Positions 29,642-43,300 of a stretch of 64,000 nucleotides of DNA are shown piece after piece (the stretch's first letter is position 1; every line of letters starts with the position of its first letter). This DNA comes from Axinella damicornis. Taxonomy: Eukaryota; Porifera; Demospongiae; Axinellida; Axinellidae. Under the pieces are notes generated by a model, which saw only the letters and a list, made by a program, of their open reading frames with translations, did no database searches and had not been told where the DNA came from. The stretch is taken from positions 8,358,676 through 8,422,675 of the forward strand of contig OZ007517.1 of NCBI GenBank assembly GCA_963931865.1. The letters run 5' to 3'. Made by a program: the position numbers and the translations under genes.

Positions 29642-32600
29642 CTGGATTAGTTGACCGATATCAGAAAGTGCGCGACCTACTTATGCGCTCTTGTACGGCT
29701 CTGCTCCTGGTGGGCGTGTCAAGTATTGACTGCCAGACCAATATCAACGTCCTAAACTAGTCTCGGAACCAGACCCTACTACAGTGAAGGCAGAGGGCGC
29801 CGAAAGTCGCTATAACGAGCGCAGTTCCCGAATGTGCACTATACTACTGAACTCACTACATGCATGAGTTGCCAGGACTTATCAGTGGACATATATATTT
29901 GAAAAGGTGAGTTGATGTCTTGCTGTGCTCAGTACCAACATGCAGGTTTTTTCGTTCCCAGGGGCCCAAGCAACCCCATACAGCGAGGATCACTTGCAGT
30001 ATGATACCCCGGCGAGGATTGTTTGAGCCCGCTGTGTACAATTGTAGCTAAGGTTTCTGAGCTTGTTTTCTGCATGGGATAAACAATTTGTTGTGTACAA
30101 GTTGCAGGCTAGCTATAGCTAGGTTGACAAGCCATTTGACCTCTCCCGTTCCTGACCGCTATATAGCTACCTGGCAATAGTCATGATTTCGATGGGTTGC
30201 TACTAAAACCCTGTCACTGCTAATCAATGAAAGGGGGGGGGGGGTGCTTTTGTCAAGCGCATGTAGGTTATATTAGTGGATCAGTGGATCAGGTGTTTAA
30301 CTGAAATTACCGGTTTTGGACTTGTCAATTTTGACGCACAATTAGAGTGGCGTATACGTTAGCACATGAGGAAAGATACCAGGCCCTCCGCGTTCTTTCA
30401 TGCAACCGAAAGAGGCACGAGGGCCTGGGAACAAGGCTAGTGTTTAACAGCTGACTTCTGATTTGTACGTACGTATAGCCAAAAGATACGTCACACTGCA
30501 TTTCAATTTCAGCATGGTCTCCTCTAGCTTTTGTTATTCTTGTTGCATGTTTTCCAACTCTATGTAGTCCATTCCACTAGAATAGCACCATTTCATGTGG
30601 GAATGCATTGACAAGTAGGGCCCATTGTTGGCCTCCTTATAGTCAAGTTGAAGTTCAGTAAACCTAGCTGTTGTATAGTAGACCTAGGCAGAATGAAAAC
30701 CTTTGACACGGCCTTAAGACTAGCTCTGTTATAGCGTGTAGCTTTCTATCAAAATTCCCAGGCCCTAACTGGAGAGACCCGGTTTTTTGTCTTGTTTCCA
30801 AACCCCCATCTCAGTGAGGAAGGGCCGGAGTGTAACACATTGGGTAGTCAGGCACTAAACAAAGTGGCAAATTGTGTAAGTGGTTACAGCTTATAAATTG
30901 TCCGTCATGCATGTGGAGATACAAGCAAATGAGTGCTTAATATTCGCAGCATGCAGTAGGCAGTAGGTTTTGAAGTGTTTGGTCACATGACTACTGTGGT
31001 TTGGGATGCACAGTGTGTACAACGAAGAATTGGAATGAAATTTAGGGTGAATGTTGGGGTAGCCTCAGTCCCAGGCTCTCTCCTCTAAATGGGGGGGGGG
31101 GGGGGGGGGGGGGGGGGGGAAGAGAACCGAGAGCCGAGAGCCTTGGAGCCTTGACCCAGCAGCAAATAAGTCTGGACTTTAAAGCATTCAAATCTAGCCA
31201 AATGAACGATGAATTGAATCAGAAACTCCTGAAATGACTACGGTCCCATCCCTCCTATGTCCACCTCATGTCATGTGATGAATACTCCCATTTTGCTCTG
31301 CTCTCCGCTTCTGGTTATTATGGTCAAGGTGAACAGAAGAATAAGAAATGTTAGGCCTGGGAACAAGGCTAGCAGTCAAGTAAGCACTGCTTACACCTGA
31401 ACATTCCCTTTCACCTTGTGTGTTTTGCAAACAGCCCTGAAGGATGTACAAACAAGAATGACAATCTTAAGTTGCATGACTGCAGACCAAGTGTAACGGC
31501 CAATGTATACATCACTTTGAGTTAGCAGACAAAAATACCAGAGAAGTTTAAATGTTTGAGTACTCGGGGTATGATTACACCACCATCATAACCATCATCC
31601 ACAAACACTTTCCTTTAATAATTGTGCCGGTTGCCCTGTACCAGGAGTGCAGTTATGTACCACTTGGTGTTGTTTACATTCTGTGGACGCGTTATTTCCC
31701 AACTGGAACTGTTGTTGCATGATAGTGGTAGGAAATATGGTTTCTCATGTCAAAATATTTTCTTTCCATTCCTACACCATGGTTCTAGGTATTGCATGTG
31801 TGCTACATTTGTCCATTCAGATGAGATGATAGTGATATATGGTACCACAGCTATAGGCATTGGCCAGGGTCACTATGCCACAGCCATTGAGTGGTTAATA
31901 CCACGTGTATATAGAAATCAAACATTCTTTCACGATTAACAAAAGTATTGGGGTAATGTTTATCGCTCTCTCGCTGCCATTGTACAATGGTTATAATCAC
32001 AGGATAAACAGTAGCAGCGGAATGGATCCCATGTCTAAGAAATAGCCAAGTGTGATGGAAAATGGCAGAGCAAAGCCATCACAGTAAGCATTGTAACATT
32101 ATCGGCACAGCGAAAATATGCCATTGATCTCTATTGTAGTACACATGACCATGAACTAACACATAGTACTTAGGTTCTGCTGAGCTGTTTGGTACTTTCT
32201 AGACAAATTATTTTATCAATTTACGGTACCACAATGCGTATTCTATATATCACTCGGCATATCTAACCATACCATCAATGAACAGCCCTCACACTTGCCC
32301 ACCATGCAGGTGAGAAGCCCTTAAGGCTACCGGTACTTGATCCTTTTTGACCACGGTGAAACAATGTGGAGTTTCTACCTGTGCTGTGCCATATTGTAAT
32401 AGTACACCAAGGTTGATTCAACCAAATTTGGTTTCCTCAGTTGCAGTTTAGCATCTGATTCACCCCCTGGCCTTCATCAATCTCCTGCCTATATATACTG
32501 CATGTCACAGCCACTTATAAAGTCCCCTTGCAGTTGTTTATCATTGACACAAGTATGAATAGCTTTATAGCTTTTGCCACACAAAGCGCAACTACATACC

Positions 32601-32823
32601 ATTAGCTACCCAATAGCTGGTATGTACATGAATATTTACACATGAATATTTGCCTAACCAATAACCTCATCATGTGAATATTGCACCCAGATGGTCCCAA
32701 CATGAATGTTAGTACACTCTACATGGGTATATCCAATAAAGTAAGTGCAGCTGTGTTTGTGTGCAGTTGCAGGACTATTGTACAGTGTGCAACCCACAGA
32801 TTTGCGACTAAGGAAACCCGGCC

Positions 32824-33515
32824 TGCGGTGGCCCTGGAGGTCGCGTCTAATGCATAGGGCCTATGGCCTAATGACGTATACCCAATACGCAATACCTAAT
32901 ACACGATAGACTTAATAGCTGATACCCAATACGCAATAGCCCTAACACCTATGACCTAACGTGCAATACCCAATACGCGACAGACTTAATACCTGATACC
33001 CGATACACAATATGCCTAATACCTACGACTAACGCCGCAATACCCAAAACGCGATTGACCGTACCTAATACCCAACACGGAATAGCCCTAATAAGTTCGC
33101 ACACAGCGCTGATCGATGCCCAGGATATGATGTAATCGCAAGAATGAACCCTGACCTAGTACCTTGCAATGGACGCCAACTTCGATCGATGACCTCCACC
33201 TGTTACATCATATCCTGGGCATCGATCAGCGCTGTGTGCGAACTTAGTGAGCCCCAATTGCGGGTCATTGCGACATTAGGGCTATTCCGTGTTGGATATT
33301 AGGTATTATGTTTTGGGTTTTGCGGCGTTAGTCGTAGGTATCAGGTATTAAGTCTGTCGCGTATTGGGTATTGCACATTAGGTCATAGGTGTTAGGGCTA
33401 TTGCGTATTGGGTATCAGCTATTAAGTCTATCGTGCATTAGGTATTGCGTATTGGGTATACGTCATTAGGCCACAGGCCCTATGCATTACGGACGCGACC
33501 TCCAGGGCCATCGCA
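32824..33515. mobile_element. 692-bp long foldback element with internal tandem units
   Basis: Outer arms TGGCCCTGGAGGTCGCGTC and complement, then tandem units around TACCCAATACGCAATA, then an inner arm TTCGCACACAGCGCTGATCG that is mirrored perfectly. The right arm is the reverse complement of the left over nearly its full length (about 290 bp each). Flanks AACCCGGCC and AACCCTACC are only partly alike, so target duplication is uncertain. No ORF. Confidence 0.8.
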
Positions 33516-34221
33516 CAACCCTACCTAGGTTAAAGCAACCCAACATCTATTACGGGATACATATTTGAGTATGTAATTAATGTGCACTGTTACAATATGT
33601 CTCTGACCCAGAGTGGTCCTACCCCTCTGCACTTTTTCCCTTCTGCTAGCCACTCTCTGACCCAGTCGCAGACTTGTCAGACTTGGGCCATGGGCAGGAT
33701 AAAAATGCAAGTGCTTACTTGGCCTGAAAGCAGCAACTTGCCGAGTCACACTAGTCGGAATGATGAATCCATGGTGGTGTGGTGCTTTTGATGCAGCATG
33801 TTGTTTGGGTTGAGTACCAGTGGGGAATGGATATGGGATGCATACATAGGGTTGTAGGTATATGGGATGAATAGGACTGCAGGTTTACCAACAAGATTAA
33901 TTCCACCCTTGCTGATTCTGTTGGTGACTCTTGACATGGCTATAGCTAGCCTCAGGCTGACGAACGGCCTGGAAATCTACACATAGGACCACAGTTGGAG
34001 GCACAGTTCATGATTAGTTAATTGTAAGGAAATATCACTGCACATGCAATTACCTGGAAGGGTAGTTGTGTGAAGTTTGGGAAGTAAAACCCATTATCTG
34101 GACCAGCCGTTAGGCTGAAGGGACTTAAATGAAATATTAACTTTAACTTAGCCTCAGGCTGACAAATGGCCTGGAAAGCTACATAGTCAAATTAAGTTCT
34201 CCACTAATGGCCCTATAGTTA

Positions 34222-34412
34222 ACTCACTTCGTATGGCATAAAAATAATTTAATGGAATGAGTGTGGTTAGATATCGAGTCAAGAATCAGCACTGCTTGAA
34301 ATGGGAGGCCCATCCTCTTTCCAAACTTTACACAACTGCCCTCCAGTCATGCAGTGTGGATTCTTGACTCTAACCACACCCATTCAATTTCATGCTTTGC
34401 GAAGCGAGTCAC
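34222..34412. repeat. Imperfect foldback
   Basis: GAGTGTGGTTAGATATCGAG on the left mirrors CTCTAACCACACCCATTCAA on the right, with further pairing of CAAGAATC/GATTCTTG. A related segment (GGTAGTTGTGTGAAGTTTGG) lies at 34062. Probably a decayed MITE. Confidence 0.55.
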
Positions 34413-37289
34413 TAGCCAAGAACTTTGACTGTTGAAAGTAGTCCAGTAGTCAAATTGAGGGAGAACAATATGACTGAGAGGGGCTGGCAGTGCTGGAAGA
34501 GCCAATATTAATTTTCAGATGAGAAGTTTCTATGCAAGCCTGTCGTCTGGTTCCTGAATGTGGCTAGCTACCATGCTGGGCCACATGGGCCCACAACAAA
34601 GAAACCTATAGACCACAATTGTACCATAACTGCCCAACAACCTGGTTGACTGTACCGCAGACTGCCAGCAACCTATACTACGTAGTTGGGGCAATATGGA
34701 TATGTCTACCGTTCACCTAACTCTCAAATCTGAAGTACTTTTTGATATCTGCAACCCCATGCATCCCATATGGATGCATGCCAGGGGACTCCAAACAGTG
34801 GGATTCAGTGGTTAATACACTCCAAACTCTGTTCTGTAGGCTCCCTTATATGGTTTGTTTTCTAACGTTTGTGTTGCTTGCTACTGTATACTTAGTGTCA
34901 CTTGTTTTTCCCCTTGTGTGTTTTGTTCCTCTGTGATCAGTTAATGTTTTCTAGGCAACGTTTATTTAGCCTGATGGCTAGCTAGCCCCTTTGTGTGCAT
35001 GTATACATAGGGAGAGGAAAGGGTAAGCCACTGTTCGGAGGACTGTGCTCGATTTGGAATGAGCATGCTGACTTCATTGGAGCTGCCTTCAGAATAGTTC
35101 AATTTGAATACTTGGCGAAATGCAAGCTTTTGCAAGCTACTGGAAGCTTTTGCCATGTATCAGGCATTCAGATGTGCAGAACTACCTATAGTCAGTATAT
35201 GTAAAAGCCACAAAGTTAGGACCCAAGGGAAGTAGAGTTCCTTGTACTTTCATTGCCAGCCATGCCTCAATCTAACACTCCACAAAATGCTATCTACATG
35301 TACGTGCACATCAATTACTGTCATCTTTGTTTAAACGACTAAATAGATGTAAACAACAATTTAACAACAACAACAATAGCCAAAAAGAGGACAAAACAAA
35401 CAACAACTAAAAAAGAACAATGTGTTCAATGAACTAGGAAGGGTTAAATATGTAGTTTAAATAATTGGATAATTAGAGTGAGTATAATTATGTCAAGTGC
35501 ATGATTCCAGCCAAGCTCACGTATGTATGTATGTATGTATATATGTCCGTACTATAGGAATGCAATATTATTGTGCCCCCATGATGCAGTCCGTTCTGTC
35601 TCAAGTTGCTTCTGTGGGCAACTGGAAAGGCAGGGAACGTGAAACGGGCCTGGAGCGGGAACGGAAATGGAATGCTGGTGTTTGCTGTCTGTATACAGCT
35701 ATTTTGGTCAGGTCAGTGACCTCAAAAACAGTCCGCTTAGGATTTTGTGTCGTTCCCGCTCCCATTCCTGTTTCCGTTCTCGCTCCCGTCCCATTTCCCG
35801 TTCTCTGCTTTTCCAGCCGCCAAAAAGAATTAGGTGTAATAAACGTCACAAACATATTTTGTTCATTGTTTGCTGAAGTCTCTAAATGCCTGCTTGAAGT
35901 GTAATTTTGGGATAGACTGGCTGATAAAAGGGCCTAAGTGCCCACTTTGTGCATGTGCACGCTGAGTAATTGGATGAGCATGAGCGAGCCCCACACTTGT
36001 CATAGTCGAGTGATGGTGGTGTTGATTGTCTACACCGTAAGTCTGGTGCATGCAATTTGACATGAAACGAAGCATTAAAATAATGCTGGTTCCGTGCAAA
36101 ACATTCGCAGGAATGTGGCTAACAAGATATGAAACGTGCAGAAGACAGCAGCGAAGAGCAACCATATGGAAAATGGCAGGGCAAAGCCAAAACAGTATAG
36201 CACTGTAATTACCACTATTGGCACAACAAAAACATACCATACTGTTTGATCTGTATTGCAGCGATCAGAATGAGTAATGCTAGAAACAGGGTGTAGTCAA
36301 GTTGGAAACAAGACTTTCATGCAGCTTTTCTCAGCCTCTCAAGTGGATCTCTGGTCTGTGAGCTATGTATGTAGATGCTAGTATTTTCTGAATTCTGGCA
36401 CTTCTATGGTGAACTAAGCCTTCAACAAGGTCTTCACTGCTCAAACTGCTGGTTTTGTGTGCTCCACAGACAGACAGATAGAAACCGATCACTCAACCCT
36501 GCTGCGTGCATGCACTTGGGGTAAAGATATGGGATTTGAATAGCTGGCAGGCATAGTGAAATCTCTGGGATTGGTTTGTTCAGTTGATATGTACATTGTG
36601 CGTTTACTTGTATGCTATATACACTAATGTTGACATCAAGAGGGTTCTACAATTCCAACCTGAAACTTCACCTACTACCAAGTACGTGCCAAGCGCCCAC
36701 CACGTATCAAGCGCCCACCCCCCTCTTCACGTGAAAGATACTGGACAGGGTTCAAAAGCAGTGTAGTAAGGGCCCACCCAGTCTTGAGCAGCATTCATAA
36801 CCTTTGGGTAAGGTTGTGCATTCAAAAAGGCTGATTTACAGTGAAGTATGAACTACGACGTGCTTCCTCTGTCAAGCATTTTCTTCTCAAGGACTTTGCA
36901 AAGACGCGTGATCAATTTCCTTACGTTAAAAATGGACTTATATATTCATAGCCGGTCAATGATATTCACAGCTTACCGCAGCACTTGTTGTCTATACAGC
37001 GCTGAATGGGTGGGCAGATACTAAATGCCTAATTAGTCTGAGTATGTATCTAGCGCCCATCCCCCTGTTCAGCGGCGTTCTAATGTCCCCAAACCCTGGG
37101 CGCTTAAGACGTACTCTACGGTATTCAACCAAAAGAATCTCTAAATAACGATCAATATAGTCAGGCCAAACAGTCTAATTCATGATTGGGTTTCGCATGA
37201 CCAACAGCGGCCCATAACAATAAAGGCATCTGTTCTGAAGTTTGGATGTGTATGAATAACTCCAGCATTGTCTTCTTCTTTCTGTGTAG

Positions 37290-37388
37290 GATTGTGAGAT
37301 CTTGCAGTCAGTATGGAGGCTGTGCGGCTGCTGACTGCGGCAGTGTTGGTGTGGAGTTGCTGGATCCCACTGCTCACAAATGCACAAG
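37290..37388 (+). CDS. Gene B exon B1: 5'UTR end and signal peptide (ATG 37313)
   Basis: Too short for ordinary ORF calls. ATG at 37313 in a good context (A at -3, G at +4) opens MEAVRLLTAAVLVWSCW followed by IPLLTNAQ, then donor GGTAATTT at 37389 in phase 1. n-h-c structure with a hydrophobic core and a small residue before the likely cleavage (TNA-Q). TTTCTGTGTAG just before 37290 resembles a splice acceptor, so a 5'UTR exon may lie upstream. The coding part is 76 nt. Confidence 0.82.
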
Positions 37389-40300
37389 GTAATTTGGACA
37401 CAGAATTGTAGAAGTGTGAGAGCGAGTTTCTTTGACCTAGATGACTGTAGCTTAGGGTGGTCAGGGGGAGGTGGGAATGTTCGCCCAAAGGGTGAAATGA
37501 GTACAAAGGGTGGGTCAGGGGGAGGGGGAAGGTTCACCCAGCTAAATCTGAGTGGGTGTGGTAAGAGTTACGTGTGTATATACTTGGGATGGCTAAGTGC
37601 AGTCCATGCGCAACTTGGAGCAAATACGTAACCTACAACACTATGTAGCTGAACTGTGAGTGAGCACTGAGCATGGCTTAGTATTCAACCTTGTAAGTGA
37701 AGTCAAGAACAACAAAGCGAAATCGATAATCACTTTGAGGTGGCATCTCAATGCGATTTGAAGCATTTTAAGAGTGAGGAGCAATTAAGTTGCTATTCCT
37801 GAATATAATCCTCGTTTCATACGCTGCTCAGCAACAAAGACTTTATGGCAGATCTAATGACGAATATTGAGCTATGATGTAATGTATGGACGTACGGTTG
37901 TTCAAGGCGTCTCTATGTCTTGGCACTCTGGTGCCAAGACATAAAGCTATAGACCCTAAAGAGGTACAATTACTTAATTAAGTCACTATTGCCATTTTTG
38001 TCAAGCTTCTAATTCAGCCATGAGTGATAGTAGTACCAGGTGTCATGAATGTATGGAAGCAGTTTGTTTCATGTGATTACCTGCTTAATTGCAGGTATTC
38101 AGTTAACTCCTGTGGATGGTATGACTCGTACGTATGCCAACAACAGCATTGTGACCAGGACAGACATTGGAACTGGAGATGCAGCTCTGCTCTGCACAAC
38201 CACCTACTCACCCTGCTGTACATCTGGAAACCCTACAACTCAGTGGTTCTTTCCCAATGGAAGTCTGGTCGTGAATAATGGTGATCTTCCATACTACAGA
38301 ACTAGAAGCAACCCTGACTTTCTAGGAAGTACTGGTCCTGGTTCAGTGCAGCTCCACCGCAACCCTGAGGGTACCACAACAGGGATCTTCCGCTGTGACA
38401 TACCTGATGCCAGTGGAGTACTACAGAGCGTGTTTGTGGGGATATATGGTGAGTCCTGTACACTGATCAATTGAGTGGTTGATTATATTTGCAGGGAGAA
38501 ATCTAGCTAGATAGCCCTAACAATGCTCATTCGTATGTCCAGGATACCTTGCATGCAATCAGGCAATTAAGGTGGCATAGCTAATTTCCTAGCTGTGCAC
38601 TAGTGTGGGGCTCGCTTAGGCTGAACCCCCATTAAGCAAGGTTCATGCACTATGAAGTTCAAGAAGTAAACAGAGGCCATTGCATTTATTCATTTCATTG
38701 TTCATTTTGGTGTGGCGACTATTCAAGGGTGGCAATTATTGGTGGGCGGCATTTATTACATAATCCTTGCACCACAGTGTACCGTATTTATGTGAATAGA
38801 TTCCGTGGTGTTTATTTATTTTGTCGTTCATGTTGCTGTGGCAACCATTTGAGGGCAGCGTTTATTACTTTGGCAGTAGACTATGACCGCGCCGCGTACA
38901 CAGCATCCCTAGCTAGCTCCCCGTCAAAGTGTGTCAACAAGCTGGTGAGAAGGTATGGCTCTTACAAAAGCCGGTCAAAAAACAAACAAAACAACAGCTC
39001 ACAGTGGGCAAGATTCGGCAAGTGCCTGTCTGCGGCTAGAGCACAGCTACATTTTTTATTAGCCGTCGCTTTGCAACAAAGTGATGCACACAGGCACGGG
39101 GCCACAGTTACCAAATTGCCAGACGCAATCCCCTTTTTGCCTTGACCTGTGAGCCAACAATCTACCATGACGTCATAATGACGTGTGCATAGTATACAGA
39201 GGTATACGGTTCATTGAAGATATACGGAGGTGCACGAGTAATGGACACGTGCAGTGAAGGTTGACGAGCGCGTTGACGATCCAAGGCCGTACGTGGAAGA
39301 AGCGCGTCCTCCTACCAAGAAGCTCTGCAATTGTGGGGCATATCTCTCATCACTGAGCGTATATCACGTCAGAAAACTCTTGACTGGGTCGAATCACTTG
39401 AAGATATAGGCAGCGAGTGGGCTGCAGGCACTTGTTTCAGATTAATATCTGCTATACGTAGTTCCTGAGCTTTAGAGTATATAGTTGTACCAATTCCACC
39501 AATCACATTACTCACTGCGAGGTACTGATAAAAATCCTCGTACGGGGTTTTCTATTCTCGAGCCCCCAGGATACACAATTATTGTTTACTGGACTTTTGA
39601 ATCCATGGCAACTATATGCTTTAGAAATATAGACCGTGCACATGTCTGTGTACTTCTCTGTGTACGTTTTTGTTAACGGCTACATCAGTACATGAGCTAG
39701 AGCTCGAAAGATAAGCGGCGCTGGTGGGGTGGACCAAGTTGAGGGGCAGAGACATATGACTGCTTGTGTGTGCAAGTCACTCGCGCGCCTTGTATGTCAG
39801 CACTAGTATCTGCCTTGTACTCGTAGCCAGTCTGTTATTTTAAAAGGACCTCCAACTCGTAGTATCAGGGTCTCCTGGGCTGCACCAGCCTCAGGGGCCA
39901 CTGTGTTGGGGTATCGTATATACTACAATGAAGGAGCTAACATGGGCAGTATGGATGTTAGTGCCGGTGCACCAGACCACAACTTAACGTTCCCTTACCC
40001 ACAAAACTGCCTGAACTATTCCATAACTCTTTTCATCTTCCATGCACTGTGGTTGGCCCCACATTAGTTAGTAGGTAAGCAGAAAAGTGCTTGTTTTACT
40101 GCCCTGTGCATGCATCAAGAGCACATAATGTCATCATATCTTGACGTAAAGATGTACATTATTCTCTTCAAAACAGACCTACCACCCACTACCCCTACTG
40201 TCACACTGGGAGCAGCCACTCCCACATCTGTTGTGATCTCCTGGAATCAACAATCATCTGTGGATAGCTATGAGATATCATTCCAGCGTGCCACTGGGAG

Positions 40301-43300
40301 CCAGCAACTTGGAGACTGCTCCTCATTTGAACATAGTGGCAATGCATCTGTTGGTGGTAGCGTCACTACATACAACCTGACTGACCTGCAGGAGTTCAGC
40401 ACCTACGTCATAAATGTCACAGCTGTTAATGGGGAAGGGAGAAATGAAAGTGATCCGCTGGCTGTGAATACGCAAATGGCAGGTATCTAGCATATCAAGA
40501 ATATTGTATGTTTCAAGGGAATTTGTCTGAGAGTATGGGAATGAGTGTGTGCATATATGTACGTCTTTGATGACATGCAGCAATAGTTTAGCTTAGGCAC
40601 TGTGACTGATACCATCTGCCCTTTGTTTCCAGCTCCCACTGGTGCCCCTGAAATGCTCAGAATAGTGGCGACCTCTTTATCCGACATCTCCATAGCATGG
40701 GATGCTATCAATTGTACTGAACGTAACAGCAACATCACTGGCTATGAGGTTCGCTATGGACCCGTGAATGGCCCTTCACTGAATGCATCGATCTCAGAAG
40801 CTGATAACCTAACATACACTGCAAGTGGACTCATGGTCTCTACTAACTACTCTTTTGAGGTTGCAGCTGAGAGCAGCAGTGGTACTGGGCCATTTAGTAG
40901 CTCAGTTGTTGCACGAACAGGTGAGTTTTGTTTCTACACAAGTTTGTTTTGATTGTGGATTGTGCCGAGTCAGCATGATTTACTAAATGTAAGCTGGATA
41001 TATTCTGATCGTGTAGAATACTGTATCAGTGAACATTTCTGTCATTTTCTGAAGAACCAGAAATGATGAAGTAGGTATACAGTATATATGCAAACACTTG
41101 TCATATTTCAACCCTCAAAATGACTGTGTCAACTAAGCTTTCTTGTCGTAGTGAGCCCTCTGGTCCTTGGTTAGCATGTTCACTGACACTGTGGATTTCA
41201 TGGAGGTCTCCCCAATTGACAGTGCTGCATGATGTGACTGTGCTCTTTGCACATGGTGTGTGCCAATTCAATGACATATGGTTTTGTAGTTTGAGGGTGT
41301 TCCCTTCCTGGAAAGCACGTTGGTTCTTTAGGCAAGGTGTGGCCTACAAACACTTGAAACGAGTTGCAGAAAACAATCACCCAAAGGATGCCAAGGCTGA
41401 AATATCCAGGCTATCCATACTGTGGCTGTGAATCAGTTGCGTTGAATCTTTACTATAATAATAATAATATATAGTGGTAATATATACCGACAGACCGTTG
41501 AGCACACCAGAGTGTCCATTTCTTACATGTATGTGAGGTTTTCCAGGTACTGCAATTGTTTGTAATGTGTCACTGTCTGTCAGTATTTCCTAAACACATA
41601 CTGCTCTGCAATTCCATTGGGTGTGATGGTTCACGTGCTTCAGTAAGAATCAAATATTCTTGTGATGGATAATTATGCTGCTTCTTTGTGGCAGGACGAA
41701 CAAGCATACACAAATTTGTTGTTTCTCTGATTTACAGCTTCAGCCTCAGCTCCCTCAGCTCCTACCGTAATGGCGGATTCCCAGTCCCCCACTTCCATCA
41801 CCCTCACCTGGACCCAGCCAGTGGACGATATTGTGAGCAGCTATGAGGTAGTGTTCTCCTACCAGGGACCTTGCAGTGGATTCACCCACACCAACACCAC
41901 CACTGTGGAGGGTACTAGCAGGAACTACACACTGACTGCACTACAGGAGTTCAGCAACTACCTCATAAATGTCACAGTTGTGAATGGGGGAGGGAGAAAT
42001 GAAAGTGATCCGCTGGCTGTGAATACGCAAATGGCAGGTATCTAACATTTCAAGTACTTGTATGTTTCAAGGGAATTTGTCTGTTCGAGTTTGAGTGTGC
42101 ATATGTACGTCTTTGATGACGTACAGCTATGGACACTGTGACTGATTCCATCTGCCCTTTGTTTCCAGCTCCCACTAGTGGTCCTGAAATGCTCAGAGAA
42201 ATGGGGACCTCTTCAACCACCATCTCCATTGCATGGGATGCTGTCAATTGTACTGAACGTAACAGCAACATCACTGGCTATGAGGTTCGCTATGGACCCG
42301 TTAATGGCACTTTACTGAATGTATCGATCTCCGGAGCAGATAATCGAACGTACACTGCAAGTGGACTCATGAACTCTACTAACTACTCCTTTGAGGTTGC
42401 AGCTGAGAGCAGCAATGGTACTGGACCGTTTAGTAGCTCCATTGTTGCACAAACAGGTGAGTTTTTTTTCTACAGTTGGTGATGCACAAGTTTGTTTGCT
42501 TTGGATTGCACTGAGTCAGCATGCTTTACACAATATGTAAGCTCGATACATTGTCATCACGTAGATTGCTGTAGCATAATATAGTGAACGTTTCTGAAGA
42601 ACCAGGAATAACAGCACTGTCAAATCTAAAGAAGGCATTGTACATAGTACGAACATCTCTTGTGGTAACTACAGCGAACCCTCAATTTTGTTTATCAACA
42701 CAATGCCTGTGGTAACTCAGCTTTCTTGTCATGTTGAGCCCTCTGTTCCCTGGTTAGAGGATGCTAATTCTTAGATAAGGTGTGGCCTACAAATACTTGA
42801 AAGAACAGTCAGGAAAGACCACAAAGCTATTCAGTAGGCAGTGATTCAGTTGGTGGCACTCCATTGAATGATTCTTTCTCAGGATACACTATATAGCAGA
42901 CAGATGAAGACACCATTTACAGTGTGGGGTGTTTTAACACCCTAATTACACTCCTGGTAGGGGAAAATTGTGCCGCATAAATAATATAATATTACACTCC
43001 TGGTAAGGAAGAAATTGTGCCGCGTAATATATTATAATGTTTGCACTTAGGATTGGCCTACAGAGATTCTGACTACACCGCTGTCATCGCTATCAAGCAT
43101 TGACCTGAATGTAAAAAGTTGGTGCTGAAACTCACCTTGGTGGTGGAGATATGAGCGCTTTTGTCTCACCGTTGGCCGCCATTGCTGGAGCATTCCCTTC
43201 GACTTCCGGTGGCAGCACCGTTGTTAGGAAAGGCACGCAAAGATTCTGACCACACGGCCGTGATCGCTGTCGTTCACTGACACTTGCATGCCAAAACTCA

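Larger units (their letters stand above)
27935..37312. other. Intergenic region between genes A and B
   Basis: 9.4 kb with no strong gene. Contents: an unassigned minus ORF (28759-29179), G33 at 29609-29641, G29 at 31091-31119, partial copies of the CCTCGTTCCCAGGC family near 30386-30440, 31062 and 31353, a 692-bp foldback (32824-33515), a second foldback near 34222-34412, (GTAT)n at 35520-35541, and two related segments near 32040-32100 and 36150-36240. Confidence 0.6.

Noticed and set aside
32815..33525. 9-bp target duplication for the large foldback
   Set aside because: AACCCGGCC and AACCCTACC differ at two positions and are offset by one base, so the duplication is not claimed.
38645..39145. 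166-codon ORF upstream of exon B3
   Set aside because: No domain, repeat-like composition and transposon-end-like sequence inside; not called as a gene.
41120..41431. 103-codon ORF in intron B4-B5
   Set aside because: Part of the intron sequence shared with intron B6-B7, where the frame is not kept.
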